The notes under the pieces are model-generated. The model ran no database searches, was not told where the DNA came from, and worked only from the letters and a program-made list of their open reading frames with translations. This document shows, in pieces, positions 23,956 to 32,180 of a stretch of 64,000 nt of DNA; position 1 is the first letter of the stretch; every line of letters starts with the position of its first letter. The DNA is from Gordonibacter urolithinfaciens (GTDB lineage: Bacteria; Actinomycetota; Coriobacteriia; Coriobacteriales; Eggerthellaceae). The DNA lies in assembly GCF_900199375.1 (NCBI RefSeq), contig NZ_LT900217.1, positions 1,364,001 to 1,428,000 on the forward strand, read 5' to 3'. The position numbers were made by a program, and so were the translations under genes.

Positions 23956-26043
23956 CTACACGTAGAACAGCATGTCGTTGTAGGTGGGCACCGGCCAGTG
24001 GTCGCGGTCGGTGACGACCTCCATCTCGTCCACGGCGGCGCGCAGCTTCTCCATGATGGGCACGATCTCGTGGGCGTACTTGTTCGCGCGCTGCTGCTGG
24101 TCGGGCAGCCCAAGGGCGGCGTGGTGCGCGGCGTCGAGCGCCTGCAGCTGGGCGTCGATCTCCTTCACGCCGGCGAGCAGCTTGTGCAGCAGGGCCTCCT
24201 GCTGGCCCACCTCGGCATCGGCGGCCGCGGCTCGGACGGCCGTGATGCCGCGCGCCACCTCGGCGGCGTAGTCGTTGATGGCGGGGAGGTAGGCGCGGCG
24301 CACCATGCGCTTCATGGTGCGGGCCTCGATGTTCAGCAGCTTGTTGTACTTCTCCAGCTTCACCTCGTAGCGGCTGCGGACCTCGGCCTCGGAAAGCACC
24401 CCGAGCCCTTCGAACAGCGCGATGCTCTTCGGGTCCACGAAGCACGGCAGCGCATCGGCCGTGGTGCGGTGGTTCGCCAGCCCGCGGCGCTCGGCCTCGC
24501 GCTCCCATTCTTCCGCATAGCCGTTGCCGTTGAAGATGATGCGCCGGTGGGCCTTGAGCGTCTTGCGGATGTAGGCGATGGTGGCCGTCTCGAACTCGTC
24601 GCCCTCCTTGCCCTCCATGGCGTCGGCGAAGTCCTTGAAGCTCTTCGCCACGGCGGTGTTCAGGATCATGTTCGCGTCGGACAGGTTCACGTTCGAGCCG
24701 GGCATGCGGAACTCGAACTTGTTGCCCGTGAACGCGAACGGCGAGGTGCGGTTGCGGTCGGTGTTGTCCTTCAGGAAGTTCGGCAGCACGTCCACGCCCA
24801 GGTCCATGGCCACTTTCTCGGCGCTCTCGTACTCGTGGTCGTCCACGAGCGCATCCACGATGGCGTCCAGCTCGTCGCCCAGGAAGATGGACACGATGGC
24901 CGGGGGCGCCTCGTCGGCGCCGAGGCGATGGTCGTTGCCGGCGGAGGCCACCGACATGCGCAGCAGCTCCTGGTAGTCGTCCACCGCCTGGATCACCGCG
25001 GTGAGGAACACGAGGAAGCGCAGGTTGTCCATGGGGCTCTCGCCCGGGTCGAACAGGTTCTTGCTGGCCGACAGCGACCAGTTGTTGTGCTTGCCGGAGC
25101 CGTTGATGCCCTCGAACGGCTTCTCGTGCAGCAGGCACACCAGGCCGTAGTGCGACGCCAGAAGGCGCATCTTCTCCATGGTGAGCAGGTTCTCGTCCAC
25201 GCCACGGTTCGCGTTCGTGAAGATGGGCGCCAGCTCGTGCTGCGCGGGGGCCACCTCGTTGTGCTTCGTGCGCGCCGGCACGCCGAGGGCCCACAGCTCG
25301 TCGTCGAGCTCCTTCATGAACTCGTTCACCGTGGGGCGGATGGCGCCGAAGTAGTGCTCCTCCAGCTCCTGGCCCTTGCACGGGGCGTAGCCGAACAGCG
25401 TGCGGCCGCACATCACGAGGTCCTGCCGCTTGGCGTAGTCCTTCTCGGAGATGAGGAAGTACTCCTGCTCGGCGCCCACCGTGGGCACGACGCGCTGCGG
25501 CTCCCAGCCGAACAGCGCGAGCACGCGGTTCGCCTGCTCCTCGATGGCGCTCATGGAGCGCAGAAGCGGCGTCTTCTTGTCGAGCGCCTCGCCGGTGTAG
25601 GAGCAGAACGCGGTGGGGATGCACAGCACCTCGTCCTTCACGAACGCATAGGAGGTGGGGTCCCACGCCGTGTAGCCGCGGGCCTCGAACGTGGCGCGCA
25701 GGCCGCCGGAGGGGAAGCTGGAAGCGTCGGACTCGCCCGAGATGAGCTCCTTGCCGGAGAAGCTCATGATGGCGCGGCCGTCGCTCACCGGGTCGAGGAA
25801 GCTGTCGTGCTTCTCGGACGTGATGCCGGAGAGCGGCTGGAACCAGTGCGTGAAGTGCGTGGCGCCCTTCTCGATGGCCCACTCCTTCATGGCGTGGGCT
25901 ACGACGTTGGCCACCTCTATCTCCAGCGGCTCGCCTTGCTTCATGGTCTTGAGCAGGCTCTTGTACGTCGCCGAGGGCAGACGCTCCTGCATCGTGTGCT
26001 CGTTGAACACCATCGAGCCGTACGTATCCGAAACTCGTGCCAT
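23956..26043 (-). CDS. glnN: Type III glutamine synthetase
   Basis: This 695-residue protein is a GlnN/GSIII enzyme that makes glutamine from glutamate and ammonium with ATP. Its size, about 700 residues, separates it from GSI (about 470). THFTHWFQPLSG and EKHDSF are N-terminal GSIII blocks. VGAEQEYFLI and AQHELAPIFTNANRGVDEN carry metal ligands, and GSGKHNNWSLS is the ammonium/ATP loop. A helical GSIII-specific C-terminal extension follows. The transcript ends at a strong hairpin. No GlnR or PII gene is nearby. Confidence 0.95.
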   Translation of the reverse strand: MARVSDTYGSMVFNEHTMQERLPSATYKSLLKTMKQGEPLEIEVANVVAHAMKEWAIEKGATHFTHWFQPLSGITSEKHDSFLDPVSDGRAIMSFSGKELISGESDASSFPSGGLRATFEARGYTAWDPTSYAFVKDEVLCIPTAFCSYTGEALDKKTPLLRSMSAIEEQANRVLALFGWEPQRVVPTVGAEQEYFLISEKDYAKRQDLVMCGRTLFGYAPCKGQELEEHYFGAIRPTVNEFMKELDDELWALGVPARTKHNEVAPAQHELAPIFTNANRGVDENLLTMEKMRLLASHYGLVCLLHEKPFEGINGSGKHNNWSLSASKNLFDPGESPMDNLRFLVFLTAVIQAVDDYQELLRMSVASAGNDHRLGADEAPPAIVSIFLGDELDAIVDALVDDHEYESAEKVAMDLGVDVLPNFLKDNTDRNRTSPFAFTGNKFEFRMPGSNVNLSDANMILNTAVAKSFKDFADAMEGKEGDEFETATIAYIRKTLKAHRRIIFNGNGYAEEWEREAERRGLANHRTTADALPCFVDPKSIALFEGLGVLSEAEVRSRYEVKLEKYNKLLNIEARTMKRMVRRAYLPAINDYAAEVARGITAVRAAAADAEVGQQEALLHKLLAGVKEIDAQLQALDAAHHAALGLPDQQQRANKYAHEIVPIMEKLRAAVDEMEVVTDRDHWPVPTYNDMLFYV

Positions 26044-26288
26044 AGGGCTTTAGCTCCTCACCTTGCCGGCCCGGCGTCTACCGGGGCCGTCGCGCCGCGT
26101 GCGCGCGGATTCAATCGCCGTATACGATACCATGCTTCGCAGGGGAAACGCACTTTCAGCATGCCGTCATCAAACTAACGGCTCATTGTTTCGGAGAGGT
26201 TACGGGCGTGGGCGCCTCCCGCCTGCGTGCCGGATACCTTCGCTGGCCCGGCGCGGCAGCGCGCGCCGCCCTCGGCTGCACGTGGAAG

Positions 26289-27518
26289 CTACCGTTCGTG
26301 CCGCTTCAGCAGGGGCAGGCACGCGAACGCGATGACGGGCACCATCACGGCCAGCACGGCGCCGAAGCCGAAGCTGGCCGTGGTTCCCAGCTGGTCGATG
26401 AGCGCGCCGCCCAGGGTGGGCCCGAACGCCAGGCCGCAGATGCTCCCGGAGTTCATCCAGGTGATGGCCTCGGTCAGGCGGTCGCCCGGCACCATGCGCT
26501 CGCAGGTGGCGTTCGCCGTGATGAAGAACGGCGCGTAGAACATCGCCGCCACGGTGGACACCACGAACAGCGACTCGATGGACCCGATGAACACCATGGT
26601 GCCGTAGGCGCACCCCACCAGAAGGCTCACGGCCGCGAGCTGGACGTACTGCGGTATGGTCAGGCGGATCATGCCGAACAGGAACCCGGACGCAATGGAC
26701 ACGCACGCGGCCACGATGAGGATGACGCTGGCGGCCGACGGGTTCCCCACGTCCTCGGCGAGCGACACGGTGGCCGTGTCGAACACCCCGTAGAACGCGC
26801 CGAGGAAGAACATAAGCGCAAACAGCACGCGCACGACCGACGAGGTGGCGATGATGCTGCGACGGTGCTTCGGGGGCTCCCCGGCGCCAACGCTTCCCAC
26901 CGTGGGCTCGGTCGATCGGGAGAGCGTGAGCACCACGACGCCCACGGCGAAGCACACGCCGCCCGCCAGCATGCCGGCCGCCGGAAAGAGGGCCGCGGCC
27001 AGGGCGATGGAGGCCGCCGGCCCCACCATGAAGGCAACGTCGTCGATGATGCCCTCGTAGGAGAACACGGTCTTCAGCGTGGGGGCGTCCTCGCCCAGCC
27101 GGCCCGAGCGCACCAGGTACGTCCAGCGGGCGCGCGTGAGCGCCTGGGCATTGGGGATGAACCCCATGAGCACGGCGGCCACGTAGCACAGCGCGATGGG
27201 CCCGCCCAGGCTCACGGTTGCCAGCATGAGGGCGAGCCCCACGAGCGTGACCACCGCCGCCTTCGGCACCACCGCGTGCTGGCCGCGCTCGTCCACCAGC
27301 TTGGAGACGCGCGGCGAGATGAGGAACGTGGCCAGCGCGATGGTGGACGACACCGTGCCCGCGAGGAAGAACGAGTACCCCGCCAGCGTCAGCATGGAGA
27401 TGGACCCGATGGTTGCCATGTAGGCGTACACGCGCATGAGGATGCCGCCCGCGTCGAACGCGTAGGCCTCCCTCACCTTGAGAACCGCGCGGTACACCCC
27501 GCGGTCGAAATTCTTCAC
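26289..27518 (-). CDS. MFS transporter
   Basis: This protein of about 409 residues has twelve predicted helices in two halves with a charged central loop (SRSTEPTVGSVGAGEPPKHR). The pattern fits the major facilitator superfamily, with the half-signatures SPRVSKLVDERGQ and FGPTLGGALIDQLGTT. Substrate is unknown. A GTG start at 27518 is chosen for the AGGGGGA in front; 27569 (GTG) is an alternative. The 245 bases between it and glnN and the 186 bases up to the response regulator gene hold no gene. Confidence 0.75.
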   Translation of the reverse strand: MKNFDRGVYRAVLKVREAYAFDAGGILMRVYAYMATIGSISMLTLAGYSFFLAGTVSSTIALATFLISPRVSKLVDERGQHAVVPKAAVVTLVGLALMLATVSLGGPIALCYVAAVLMGFIPNAQALTRARWTYLVRSGRLGEDAPTLKTVFSYEGIIDDVAFMVGPAASIALAAALFPAAGMLAGGVCFAVGVVVLTLSRSTEPTVGSVGAGEPPKHRRSIIATSSVVRVLFALMFFLGAFYGVFDTATVSLAEDVGNPSAASVILIVAACVSIASGFLFGMIRLTIPQYVQLAAVSLLVGCAYGTMVFIGSIESLFVVSTVAAMFYAPFFITANATCERMVPGDRLTEAITWMNSGSICGLAFGPTLGGALIDQLGTTASFGFGAVLAVMVPVIAFACLPLLKRHER

Positions 27519-27704
27519 CGGCACCGTCCCCCTGAACCCGACGCACGACTTCGGCCCGTCACCGAGCACACAAAGGCCTTAGGCGGGCAAACGAGTACCA
27601 CGATAACAGGTTCACGGCACTCTTCAACCTCCGACCACTGCGAAGGCTTGTTTTTCATCGAGAGGATCCCCAAGTCCAGCCGTCGATGCCGCGCTTTGCA
27701 ACCA

Positions 27705-28355
27705 CTACAAGTCGACGATCCCCTTCTCGAATGCGTAGCGGACGAGCTCGGAGCGCTTCTCGAGACCGAGTTTCGCCAGCAACCGGCTCTTGTACGTTTC
27801 CACCGTTTTCTCGCTTATGAACAAGGCTTCTCCGATCTCGCGTTGCGTGTACCCGAGCGCAAGATAGCGGAGAACCTCCTTTTCACGTGAGCTCAGCACG
27901 TCGGGGTTTGCGCTGGCCCCTTCTTCGCTTTCAGGAGAATCATCGAACAGCAGGGCGGCCAGCGTCGGATAGATGTACGTGCGGCCAACGAGAATGGCAT
28001 TCACGGCGGTGATAAGCTCCTCGTCAACAGCCTGTTTGGTCACGTAGCCGTTGGCGCCGGCTTTGAGAGCTGCCTTCAAATAGGCCTCGTCTTCGTACAT
28101 CGTAACCATGAGAATGCCCACTTTCCCATTGAAGGCACGAATGGCTTCCGCAACTTCGATGCCGTCCATGTCGGGCATGTTGATATCGAGGATCACCAGA
28201 TCGACGGCGCCGCAGGCATCGCGTACAAGCTCCACCGCCTCCTTGCCGCACGATGCCTCCCCGACGATCTCGATATCCCGGTCCTTTTCCAAGATCATCT
28301 TGAGGCCCGACCGGAAAAGCGCATGGTCATCGGCCAAAACGAGCCTACGTCTCAT
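27705..28355 (-). CDS. NarL/LuxR-type response regulator
   Basis: This 216-residue two-component regulator has a receiver domain with acidic residues in LADDHALFRSG, the phospho-acceptor Asp in DLVILDINMPDMDG, Thr in VTMYEDE and Lys in GYVTKQA. The C-terminal LuxR domain (VLSSREKEVLRYLALGYTQR) carries a helix-turn-helix. It overlaps the kinase gene by 11 bases, so they form one transcription unit. By position it controls the molybdoenzyme operon upstream on the same strand, which is inference. Confidence 0.92.
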   Translation of the reverse strand: MRRRLVLADDHALFRSGLKMILEKDRDIEIVGEASCGKEAVELVRDACGAVDLVILDINMPDMDGIEVAEAIRAFNGKVGILMVTMYEDEAYLKAALKAGANGYVTKQAVDEELITAVNAILVGRTYIYPTLAALLFDDSPESEEGASANPDVLSSREKEVLRYLALGYTQREIGEALFISEKTVETYKSRLLAKLGLEKRSELVRYAFEKGIVDL

Positions 28356-29817
28356 CCGATGCCCCCTTATCCCTCAATGGCACCTTCGCTATGATGGTGG
28401 TGCCCCCGCCGACGGACGATTCGATATCAAGCGTGCCGCCGAGTATCGAAACGCGCTCGTCCATGCCCAGCAGCCCGAGATGCTCGCCCGGCCTCAACCT
28501 TGTTACCGCGCCAACATCGAACCCAACCCCGTCGTCCTCAACCACGACGGACACGAAGGCGGCGTTCACCACCAGCATGATGCCCAACTCGCGGGCATGG
28601 GCATACTTCACCACGTTAGTGACCGCCTCCTGAACCAACCGGTATATGGTGATCTCGACATCGGGGGGCAGCGAGGCGGCATCTCCCTGAACCACCAGAT
28701 CGACGGAGAAGCTATGATGCGCCTCGATCTCCTCTACATAGCGCTCGAGGGACACCTGAAGGCCGAATTTGTCCAACACGCTCGGTCGGAGGTTCCAGGC
28801 GAGTTGGTTGATGTCCTTGAGCGCCTGGTCGATGAGCGACTTGAGCGCCACCGCATGTCCCTCTTGGTCGGCGGTGAGCGAGCCACGCCTAAGTTCCTGC
28901 AACTCTATCAGCATGGCCGTGAGAGAATGGCTCGTTTCGTCGTGTAGCTCACGCGCTATACGCTTCCTCTCATCCTCCTGCGCGTTGATGACCTTTTGGA
29001 GCAACAGGCCGAGAATCCGCTCCTTGTCTGCCAATTCCCCCACATAATCGTTGCGCTCGGCCTCGGCCATCTGCAGATCATCGAGCATGCGGTTGAACGA
29101 TTCGGCGAGCCTGCCTATCTCATCGTGGTTGTACTCGTGTGCGCGTTCCCCCAACTCCCCTTCGGATACGCGCTCGGTCAGCCCTACGAGGTCCTTGACG
29201 GGCCTCAACGTCACCTTCACGATGGCATAGGAAACGGCCATAGCCACGGCCAAAACGAGTCCGACGATAACGAGGAGCTGCGAGCTTACATCGGTCATGA
29301 ACGATCCGACCGACTCGTATCCCATACCCACACGCACCTCGGCTCCCCCCTCCTTGAACACGGGGGCGGCATTGTCCATGATGCGTCCTGCGTCGGTCTC
29401 CAAGGCCTTCGAGCTCTCGCGATACAACCCGTCTTCTGCAACGGATGCGTTCGCCGCCAAAAGCTCGTCGCTTACCGCCAAAGCCTTTTCGGAGCTCACG
29501 ATCACCTCGCCGTTTTCGCCGACAATGAACAGGTATTTCACATCCTCGTTGTTCTTGACCGTGTCGTCCACGAGCGCGTTGAGCGCGTATATGTTGTTCG
29601 TGAGCAGCGGATCGATGCTTCGAGAGGCCACGTAGGTAGCCAAAGCCCGCGCCCTGCTTTCAACCTGAAGCGAGAGCGATCCCGAGAGCGCCGACTGCAT
29701 CCAGGCGAACGAACAGGCGGCCACGGCAACAACGACCGCCGCGGTGAGGCTGAACATCTTCATCTGGAGCGAAGCGTTGCGAACGGCGCCGGTTATCGTT
29801 TTGATCACGGCTTTCAC
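28345..29817 (-). CDS. Membrane sensor histidine kinase (HisKA_3)
   Basis: This 490-residue kinase has an N-terminal membrane helix, a periplasmic sensor region (about residues 45-180), a second membrane helix near 185-205, a HAMP-like segment (LRPVKDLVGLTERVSEGELG), and a HisKA_3 dimerisation domain whose phospho-acceptor His is in IARELHDETSHSL. The ATPase domain has the N-box VQEAVTNVVKYAHA and G-box VEDDGVGFD. Its GTG start overlaps the stop of the PhnD-like gene (GTGA), so sensor protein, kinase and regulator are co-expressed as a three-component system. Confidence 0.92.
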   Translation of the reverse strand: MKAVIKTITGAVRNASLQMKMFSLTAAVVVAVAACSFAWMQSALSGSLSLQVESRARALATYVASRSIDPLLTNNIYALNALVDDTVKNNEDVKYLFIVGENGEVIVSSEKALAVSDELLAANASVAEDGLYRESSKALETDAGRIMDNAAPVFKEGGAEVRVGMGYESVGSFMTDVSSQLLVIVGLVLAVAMAVSYAIVKVTLRPVKDLVGLTERVSEGELGERAHEYNHDEIGRLAESFNRMLDDLQMAEAERNDYVGELADKERILGLLLQKVINAQEDERKRIARELHDETSHSLTAMLIELQELRRGSLTADQEGHAVALKSLIDQALKDINQLAWNLRPSVLDKFGLQVSLERYVEEIEAHHSFSVDLVVQGDAASLPPDVEITIYRLVQEAVTNVVKYAHARELGIMLVVNAAFVSVVVEDDGVGFDVGAVTRLRPGEHLGLLGMDERVSILGGTLDIESSVGGGTTIIAKVPLRDKGASDET

Positions 29818-30785
29818 CTCCGCATCTGCCGAACCGCACCCGACTCGTCCACCGCGCTTTCCCCAACGGCCGCAACAGCCTCGCGGATAACCTCATAGTT
29901 CGTGTCGTCGGGCACCTCGAACCGATCGTAGCCGAGCTCTTCGAGAACGATCCTCCCGCGCTCGTCATCGACCATGCCGAGCAGGCAATTCTGGAAAGAG
30001 CTTTTCAGGCCGTCATCGGCGAGCGCAGAGGCCACGACCGGGGGCATGCCCGCAGCCGGCCCCTTGTAGATAACATGGACGTTGCCCACCAAGTCGGATT
30101 GAGAGGCCGCCAGCTCATCGTACACGAGCCCGTCGACGGAAGCGGCATCGACGATGCCGAGGTGGACCGCATGCACGGAGGAGTCGTGGCTGTAGGTGTA
30201 GAACACCTCGCGAAAGAATCCCTCGTCGGCGCCTATCTGATCGTGAAGAAGCTTGAGCATCGAGAGCCGACCCGTGTAGGAAAGCGGATCGGTAAAGGCG
30301 AACGTCTTACCCTGAAGGTCCTCGAGCATATTGCACCCGCTGTCCGTGCGACAGATCAGGTAGGATCGGTAAAAACTGCTGCCGCCTATCACGGGAGCGG
30401 CAATGCCCGCAAGCGTGCCTTCGTCGCGCCCCATCACATACGAAAGCGAGCAGATGAACCCGAAGTCTACCTCGCCCGCCCCAAGCAAGTCGTTCACTTC
30501 TTGATAAGTCTGCCTTCTCACCACCTCGATACTGCGGCCTATCTTCTCTTCCAGGTAATTAACCAAGTTCTGGTATTTGTAGAACGACTCTTGGGGAGAG
30601 ACGAGGGCAGCGAACGCCACCTTCACCTTTTCGGCAGCGCCATCAGACGCAGCCTCATCGCCATCCTTTCGCTCTGCGAACAGGGGAATAACTTCGGAGT
30701 CTTTCCCGGCCGCGTTCGAGCAGGACGAAAGGACCGCCCCGCCCGACAGGAGCAGCATTCCAAGAAAGCACCTTCTATCGATCAT
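29814..30785 (-). CDS. PhnD-like periplasmic binding lipoprotein, sensor partner of the kinase
   Basis: This 323-residue lipoprotein has a signal ending in a lipobox (LSSC, Cys22). It belongs to the phosphate/phosphonate binding family (PhnD/AioX/TtrS-like): VKVAFAALVSPQESFYKYQN starts the fold, YQEVNDLLGAGEVDFGFI is the hinge block, and GKTFAFTDPLSYTGRLS follows. Family members beside kinases act as ligand sensors; AioX binds arsenite for AioSR, and TtrS uses a similar domain for tetrathionate. Four cysteines beyond the lipid anchor are present (in FICSLSY, ICRTDSGC and NCLLG). The ligand is unknown. Confidence 0.85.
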   Translation of the reverse strand: MIDRRCFLGMLLLSGGAVLSSCSNAAGKDSEVIPLFAERKDGDEAASDGAAEKVKVAFAALVSPQESFYKYQNLVNYLEEKIGRSIEVVRRQTYQEVNDLLGAGEVDFGFICSLSYVMGRDEGTLAGIAAPVIGGSSFYRSYLICRTDSGCNMLEDLQGKTFAFTDPLSYTGRLSMLKLLHDQIGADEGFFREVFYTYSHDSSVHAVHLGIVDAASVDGLVYDELAASQSDLVGNVHVIYKGPAAGMPPVVASALADDGLKSSFQNCLLGMVDDERGRIVLEELGYDRFEVPDDTNYEVIREAVAAVGESAVDESGAVRQMRR

Positions 30786-30815
30786 GCGAGCCCCCTCTTA
30801 ACGTTGCCCACCCTT

Positions 30816-30846
30816 CCATCGGCCGATTATAGCAACCGGCCGATGG
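30816..30846 (-). promoter_or_regulatory. Extended -10 promoter inside a perfect inverted repeat
   Basis: CCATCGGCCG (30816-30825) and CGGCCGATGG (30837-30846) form a perfect inverted repeat. The 11-base centre holds TGC-TATAAT on the minus strand (TATAAT at 30831 to 30826). This predicts a start near 30819, 34 bases before the PhnD-like gene. A repressor or the cognate regulator bound here would block the -10 element. Confidence 0.6.
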
Positions 30847-30889
30847 CCCTCCCTGAGGAACGAGCCGGCCCCGAGAATCCACGATGCCG

Positions 30890-31480
30890 CTACAAGCCGA
30901 TGGGCAGGTGCTCCAAACCAAGCTTCCCAAAGCTCTTGAAATAGCGTGTGTCCGCACCTTCTTGCATAAGTCCGAACAAGCGAGGCACCCAGCCGAGCAC
31001 ATACTCTTCCGCAAATTGGTCCATCTCACTGAAACGACCTTTGTCGCCGTTGCGTACGACCTCGAAGGCAAGATAGGAGAGGAACTCGAACAGGTAGCCG
31101 ACGTAATCGGCGGGGCGCTTCTCATCCGGCAGGAGACTCAAGCCACCTTCTGCGTATCGTCGCGCAATACGCCTCGTCACCTCGCCGTCGACCCGATCGC
31201 CCGCTTCAAGGTACAGCGAGGCATAGGGCGGTGCGATCATCTGGAAGGGGCCGATGAAAAGCCTCGCATGGTCCACTTGGAGCGCGACAAGATCGTCGCG
31301 CTCCAGCGACTCGGCCATGCCCTCGAGCAGCTCAACAGCTTCACGGTCGCCACGATAGAGTCCTTCCAAACTCTCGACAACCGGCAGCAGGGAGGGACTG
31401 GGGCCATCGAAAAGGAGGGAAAGGAGCCTGAGCGCTTCCGCCTGCGCGGCCAGCTCCTCGCACTCTCGAGAGAACACCAT
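30890..31480 (-). CDS. TorD/DmsD-type molybdoenzyme chaperone
   Basis: This 196-residue all-helical protein is of the TorD/DmsD/NarJ family, which holds a molybdoenzyme precursor until cofactor loading and Tat export. Typical blocks are LLSLLFDGPSPSLL, the DHARLFIGP motif with PPYASLYLE, and EKRPADYVGYLFEFLSYLAF. It is the last gene of the nrfD-catalytic-FeS-chaperone operon. ATG 31480 is fixed by a perfect AAGGAGG, which rejects a longer frame reading back into the FeS gene. The client should be the Tat-dependent subunit at 32180. Confidence 0.88.
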   Translation of the reverse strand: MVFSRECEELAAQAEALRLLSLLFDGPSPSLLPVVESLEGLYRGDREAVELLEGMAESLERDDLVALQVDHARLFIGPFQMIAPPYASLYLEAGDRVDGEVTRRIARRYAEGGLSLLPDEKRPADYVGYLFEFLSYLAFEVVRNGDKGRFSEMDQFAEEYVLGWVPRLFGLMQEGADTRYFKSFGKLGLEHLPIGL

Positions 31481-31493
31481 CGTCTCGACCTCC

Positions 31494-32180
31494 TTAGAAA
31501 CTCCGAATATAGTACACAGCCGGATGAGTGCCCGCCTCGGGCTTGAGCACCTGGCCTCCATGGCGTACAAGCAGGCGAGACGCATCGCTTTCTGGATCAC
31601 CGAGATCGCCGAACACGCGCGCCTGGGCCGGGCAGACCTCGGCACAGTAGGGCACGAGGCCATCCTTCACCCGATGGTCGCACATCGTGCACTTCTCAAC
31701 GGTGCCGACTTCGCGCACCCCGGGATAGGTCGCCTCACGATCCTTGTTGTAGTACGGAACCGGCACTCCCGTCTTCTCCTGTTGCTCCTTTGCGGTTGAC
31801 GTGCAGCCGGGAATGGCAGGCTCGTCATCGTCCCACGAGCGCGGCACGTCCTTGCGATTGAAGCTGACCGCGTTGTAGGGGCACGCCATCATGCAGCTCT
31901 TGCACCCGATGCAGCGGCTTGCCTCGTGCAGCGTGAGGCCGTTTTCATCCTTGTGCATGGCGCTCGTCGGGCAGACGCGCACGCACTCGGCATCGGCGCA
32001 ATGATTGCACATCGTAGGGGTGTACTCGTGGCGCACATGGGGAAACACGCCGGATTCCTCGATGATATGATGGGACCAGAACATGCCGGTATCCACGTTG
32101 TTCTCTTTCTTGCAGGCGATCTGGCAAGCGCCGCATCCGACGCACTTATGCAGATCGATCACCATTCCATAGCGAGTCAT
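31494..32180 (-). CDS. Four-cluster 4Fe-4S electron-transfer subunit (NrfC/DmsB/PhsB-like)
   Basis: This 228-residue protein carries four cysteine groups for [4Fe-4S] clusters: CVGCGACQIAC, CNHCADAECVRVC, CIGCKSCMMAC and CTMCDHRVKDGLVPYCAEVC. It has no signal of its own and should ride with the Tat-exported catalytic subunit. It links the NrfD membrane quinol subunit to the molybdenum site. Its ATG overlaps the stop codon of the catalytic gene by one base (TAATG). Confidence 0.93.
   Translation of the reverse strand: MTRYGMVIDLHKCVGCGACQIACKKENNVDTGMFWSHHIIEESGVFPHVRHEYTPTMCNHCADAECVRVCPTSAMHKDENGLTLHEASRCIGCKSCMMACPYNAVSFNRKDVPRSWDDDEPAIPGCTSTAKEQQEKTGVPVPYYNKDREATYPGVREVGTVEKCTMCDHRVKDGLVPYCAEVCPAQARVFGDLGDPESDASRLLVRHGGQVLKPEAGTHPAVYYIRSF

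Noticed and set aside
23851-26178. 775-residue plus-strand open frame
   Set aside because: It mirrors glnN on the opposite strand. glnN has full GSIII motifs, so this frame is a shadow.
27880-27896. Possible third parS (TTTTCACGTGAGCTC)
   Set aside because: It lies within the response regulator gene and matches only the central CACGTGA. The outer bases do not fit the parS consensus.
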